NCBI GenBank assembly: GCA_017391435.1
Contig: JAFOYS010000295.1
Location: forward strand, 1-8,547
Reading direction: 5' to 3'
DNA length: 8,547 nucleotides
Origin: Alistipes sp.
Lineage (GTDB): Bacteria > Bacteroidota > Bacteroidia > Bacteroidales > Rikenellaceae
Part shown: positions 6,212 to 8,547 of the stretch, piece by piece
Layout of the letters: each line of letters starts with the position of its first letter
Position numbering within the stretch: position 1 is the stretch's first letter
Made by a program: the position numbers and the translations under genes
Notes under the pieces: model-generated
What the model was told of the DNA's origin: nothing
Seen by the model: the letters and a program-made list of their open reading frames with translations, nothing else
Databases searched by the model: none

Positions 6212-8547
6212 ATGAAAAAGATATTTAAATATTTGTGCTACTGTCTGCCCGTTGTGGCTCTGGCAGTGGGCTGTACCAAGGCGGATGGAGTGTCAGAGTT
6301 CCAGCCCGATACAAACAAGAGTGGCAATGTGACCATCCTTGCCTCTATAGAGAATGCCGATAGCCGTGCTTCACTCGTGGCTACAGGCGAGACTCGTTGG
6401 CAGCCAAATGATGCTATTAAGGTCGTTTGTGACGATGGCTCTACAGAAGTTTTCACTATTGACGGCACTGGCGAGACTCGTCGTGCACTCTTTACAGGCA
6501 CTTTGGAGGGTAAGTCTGTTGGTCAGTATGCTATCTATCCAACAAACGCAGAGCTCTCTGGCGACAATCTATCAGTAGTGTTGCCTTCACAGATTGCTCC
6601 ATCTCCTACAGGCTCTTGCGCCTTTATGGCAGGTGTTATTGATGAGAAGAATGAGGTTACCTTCAAGCAGCTTACTGCTTATGTAACTGTACAGATCAAC
6701 AAGCTCGCTCCAGAGACTGCAAAAATTGTCTTTACATCTGACAAGAATCTCTCTGGTCTGCACTCTGTAACCCTTCCAGATGGTATGGAGAGCGGTGCAA
6801 TGGCTTCAGATGGCGACAATGATGTAACTCTACTCTTCAGTGAGGCTGCTCCAACAATGATTAACGCATTCTTTGCGCTTCCTATAGGCAACTACGCACA
6901 CATTACTGCTACTGCTTACAACGCTGCTGGCAAGAAGCTCAACGAGGTAGTTCTCGGTACTCTTATCTCAGCATCTCGCGGTCTGCTTCTTGACTATCAG
7001 ATTGAGTTGGCACCATTTGTTGCTGAGAAACCTGCCGAGATTGCTGGTACTGTAAATGTTGCTGGCATCTACTGGGCAGTGGGTAACCTTGAGTATGACA
7101 AGGATTGTGTAGCATCTACAGGCTTCAACGCTGGTTGGAGAATCGCTCCAAATCAGGCACACTTTATCCGTTGCGAGGAGAAGGCTGATGGTGATATTAC
7201 AGGTCTTACAAACTTCGACCGCTACGACCACTTCAACTTTGGTGGTATTGCTGCGCCATTCAGCGCACTTGCAACTGATGCGGTAGATAATGTTGCCCCT
7301 GGTTTTAACTTCGGTGGTAAGATGTATACAGATCAGTCTTGTAAGGTTGAGACAACTGACTTTGCGGCTGCTAAGTTTGGTGATATCGCTTATTGGGCTT
7401 CAAATGGTCAGTATCGCACTCCAAGCGATGAGGACTTCAAGGTTCTCTACGAGAAGGCTACAGTTCAGGCTGCATCTTATACTCTTGGTTCAGCAGTAAT
7501 CAAGGGTGTATACTTCACAGACCCTGCTTACGGTGAGGAGCCTACAATTATTCTTGAGGAGAAAGTTCTTACTGACGATGACCTTAAGGTAGGTCTGTTC
7601 CTGCCAAACGCTGGTCGTGGTTATAACAAGGAGTCTACCCAGTTTAGCATCTATAAGCTCGGCGCACAGTGCTGGCACCGTACAACTGTTGTAGATGCAA
7701 ACTCTGCTGCTGGTGCTTGTGTAGGTGTTCTGTTTGCACCACACTATCTGCTCTCAGATGTCACTAAGGCAAGCTACTACTACAACGCTGCTTATGGCTC
7801 TACAGGTCGTTACTCTATCCGTCCAATCTATGTTGGTTCAGGTTCGGGTACTGTAACTCCTCCAACTCCTACACCAGATCCTACACCAGAGCCAGACCCA
7901 ACTCCTGGTCCTGATACTGACCCAGTTCCAACTACCGGCACTGTTACTGTTGCAGGCGTTGAGTGGGCTATTGGTAACCTACAGTTTGTTGCTGGTGGCA
8001 CTACTGGTGAGGGCTTTGCTGCAGGTTGGAGCATTGGTGCTGGTCAGCACTACCACCTCTACCTCGGCACTACAGGTGAATTGGACTATATTGAGGATCA
8101 GTCAAAGATGGCTCACTTCAACTTCGGAGGTATTGAGAATCCTTTCATAAATGATCCTTACAAGTGCGCCTCTATCGCTGGCTCAAAGGATATCAGCGGT
8201 AAGATGTACACAGACCAGACCTGCGTAAACGAGACTACAGACTACTCTGCTGCACTCTATGGCGATATCGCCTTCTGGGCATCAAAGGGTCAGTATCGTA
8301 TGCCAACTGCAGAGGAGATGCAGAAGCTCTATACAGACGCTTGTCGCGTCAAGGCTACATATACAACAGCAGAGGGTGTTGAGGTTGCTGGTACATACTT
8401 CTACGAGCCAACTGCGGGTGAGACTCCAGGTGCTATTGAGGCAGACACTCCACGAGTACTTAGAAACGCAGATATGAGCAAGGGTCTGTTCCTTCCTTAT
8501 ACAGGTCGCTACTATAGCGTGAATATCAACAAGCTCTATGGTATTAA
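6212..8547 (+). CDS. Large surface lipoprotein: fimbrillin-like domain plus two tandem repeat domains (3' end outside window)
   Basis: One frame stays open from ATG 6212 to the window end (778 codons and two bases), so the gene is partial. MKKIFKYLCYCLPVVALAVGC is a lipoprotein signal with Cys21 lipidated. Residues ~38-270 resemble the fimbrillin-like (Mfa-like) domain of Bacteroidetes surface lipoproteins: VTILASIENADSRAS, RWQPNDAIKV, GQYAIYPTN, and a later FKQLTAYVTVQI. Two homologous domains follow, from ~280 and ~577. Both contain VAG-x-x-WA-x-GNL, HFNFGGI (340 and 635), GKMYTDQ-x-C, GDIA-Y/F-WAS-x-GQYR-T/M-P (390 and 684) and GLFLP-x-x-GR. The WAS-GQYR-P block recalls the Fibrobacter-type (FISUMP) paralogous domain, but that link is weak. 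A Pro/Thr/Asp linker (550-573) joins the repeats. As third gene of a Sus-like operon, it holds the place of a surface glycan-binding protein; binding or adhesion is inference. The spacing from the susD-like gene is 21 bases. Confidence 0.88.
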   Translation, partial: MKKIFKYLCYCLPVVALAVGCTKADGVSEFQPDTNKSGNVTILASIENADSRASLVATGETRWQPNDAIKVVCDDGSTEVFTIDGTGETRRALFTGTLEGKSVGQYAIYPTNAELSGDNLSVVLPSQIAPSPTGSCAFMAGVIDEKNEVTFKQLTAYVTVQINKLAPETAKIVFTSDKNLSGLHSVTLPDGMESGAMASDGDNDVTLLFSEAAPTMINAFFALPIGNYAHITATAYNAAGKKLNEVVLGTLISASRGLLLDYQIELAPFVAEKPAEIAGTVNVAGIYWAVGNLEYDKDCVASTGFNAGWRIAPNQAHFIRCEEKADGDITGLTNFDRYDHFNFGGIAAPFSALATDAVDNVAPGFNFGGKMYTDQSCKVETTDFAAAKFGDIAYWASNGQYRTPSDEDFKVLYEKATVQAASYTLGSAVIKGVYFTDPAYGEEPTIILEEKVLTDDDLKVGLFLPNAGRGYNKESTQFSIYKLGAQCWHRTTVVDANSAAGACVGVLFAPHYLLSDVTKASYYYNAAYGSTGRYSIRPIYVGSGSGTVTPPTPTPDPTPEPDPTPGPDTDPVPTTGTVTVAGVEWAIGNLQFVAGGTTGEGFAAGWSIGAGQHYHLYLGTTGELDYIEDQSKMAHFNFGGIENPFINDPYKCASIAGSKDISGKMYTDQTCVNETTDYSAALYGDIAFWASKGQYRMPTAEEMQKLYTDACRVKATYTTAEGVEVAGTYFYEPTAGETPGAIEADTPRVLRNADMSKGLFLPYTGRYYSVNINKLYGI
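7049..8547 (+). repeat. Coding tandem domain duplication inside the third lipoprotein
   Basis: Copy 1 begins at 7049 and copy 2 at 7940, an offset of 891 bases (297 codons), each opening with T-V-x-VAG-x-x-WA. Corresponding codons often differ at the third position and the loops vary in length, so the duplication is old rather than a recent copying event. The linker at 7859-7930 is Pro/Thr/Asp-rich. Copy 2 is cut by the window end shortly after its GLFLP motif; further copies may follow. Confidence 0.85.

Overview
The window looks like chromosomal DNA from a gut-type Bacteroidales bacterium. The evidence is a SusC/SusD pair, promoters of the Bacteroidetes TTTG/TAnnTTTG type, A-rich leaders without a clear Shine-Dalgarno, Bacteroidetes-style lipoproteins and a YkuD_2-type L,D-transpeptidase. 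Codon use and moderate GC would fit Rikenellaceae/Alistipes-like relatives, but the family is a guess.

Layout, all on the + strand. (1) 8-114: an initiator tRNA-Met(CAT) and its rho-independent terminator. (2) 115-506: a gene-free stretch with its own structure: a long imperfect inverted repeat (136-238), two tandem ~85-bp units each holding a conserved hairpin (276-449), and at 450-463 a perfect 14-bp copy of the tRNA 3' part. This looks like a relic of integration or recombination at the tRNA. (3) 508-1150: promoter and gene for a small membrane-anchored L,D-transpeptidase-like protein. (4) 1151-1300: a regulatory region with a 9-G tract, a 9-bp dyad overlapping the -33 element, a strong Bacteroidetes promoter and a 5' stem-loop. 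(5) 1301-8547: a co-directional operon of susC-like transporter, susD-like lipoprotein and a third, large surface lipoprotein that is cut off by the window end. The third frame is open from 6212 to the last base (at least 778 residues).

The operon should encode an outer-membrane uptake system: a TonB-dependent barrel with its SusD lid, plus an accessory lipoprotein with a fimbrillin-like N-terminal domain and two tandem copies of a ~200-300-residue domain, probably a surface binding or adhesion module. No glycoside hydrolase, sigma/anti-sigma pair or sensor is in the window, so the substrate cannot be read.

The most interesting point is that the susC-like gene is OFF as written. A run of eight G at 1471-1478 shifts the frame just after the signal peptide (seven G would restore a typical ~1026-residue SusC), and the expected ATG is ATA. 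A second long G run (nine) lies just upstream of the same gene's promoter. Two long G tracts at one surface-protein locus suggest a phase-variable (contingency) Sus operon. Sequencing error and early gene decay are the competing explanations.
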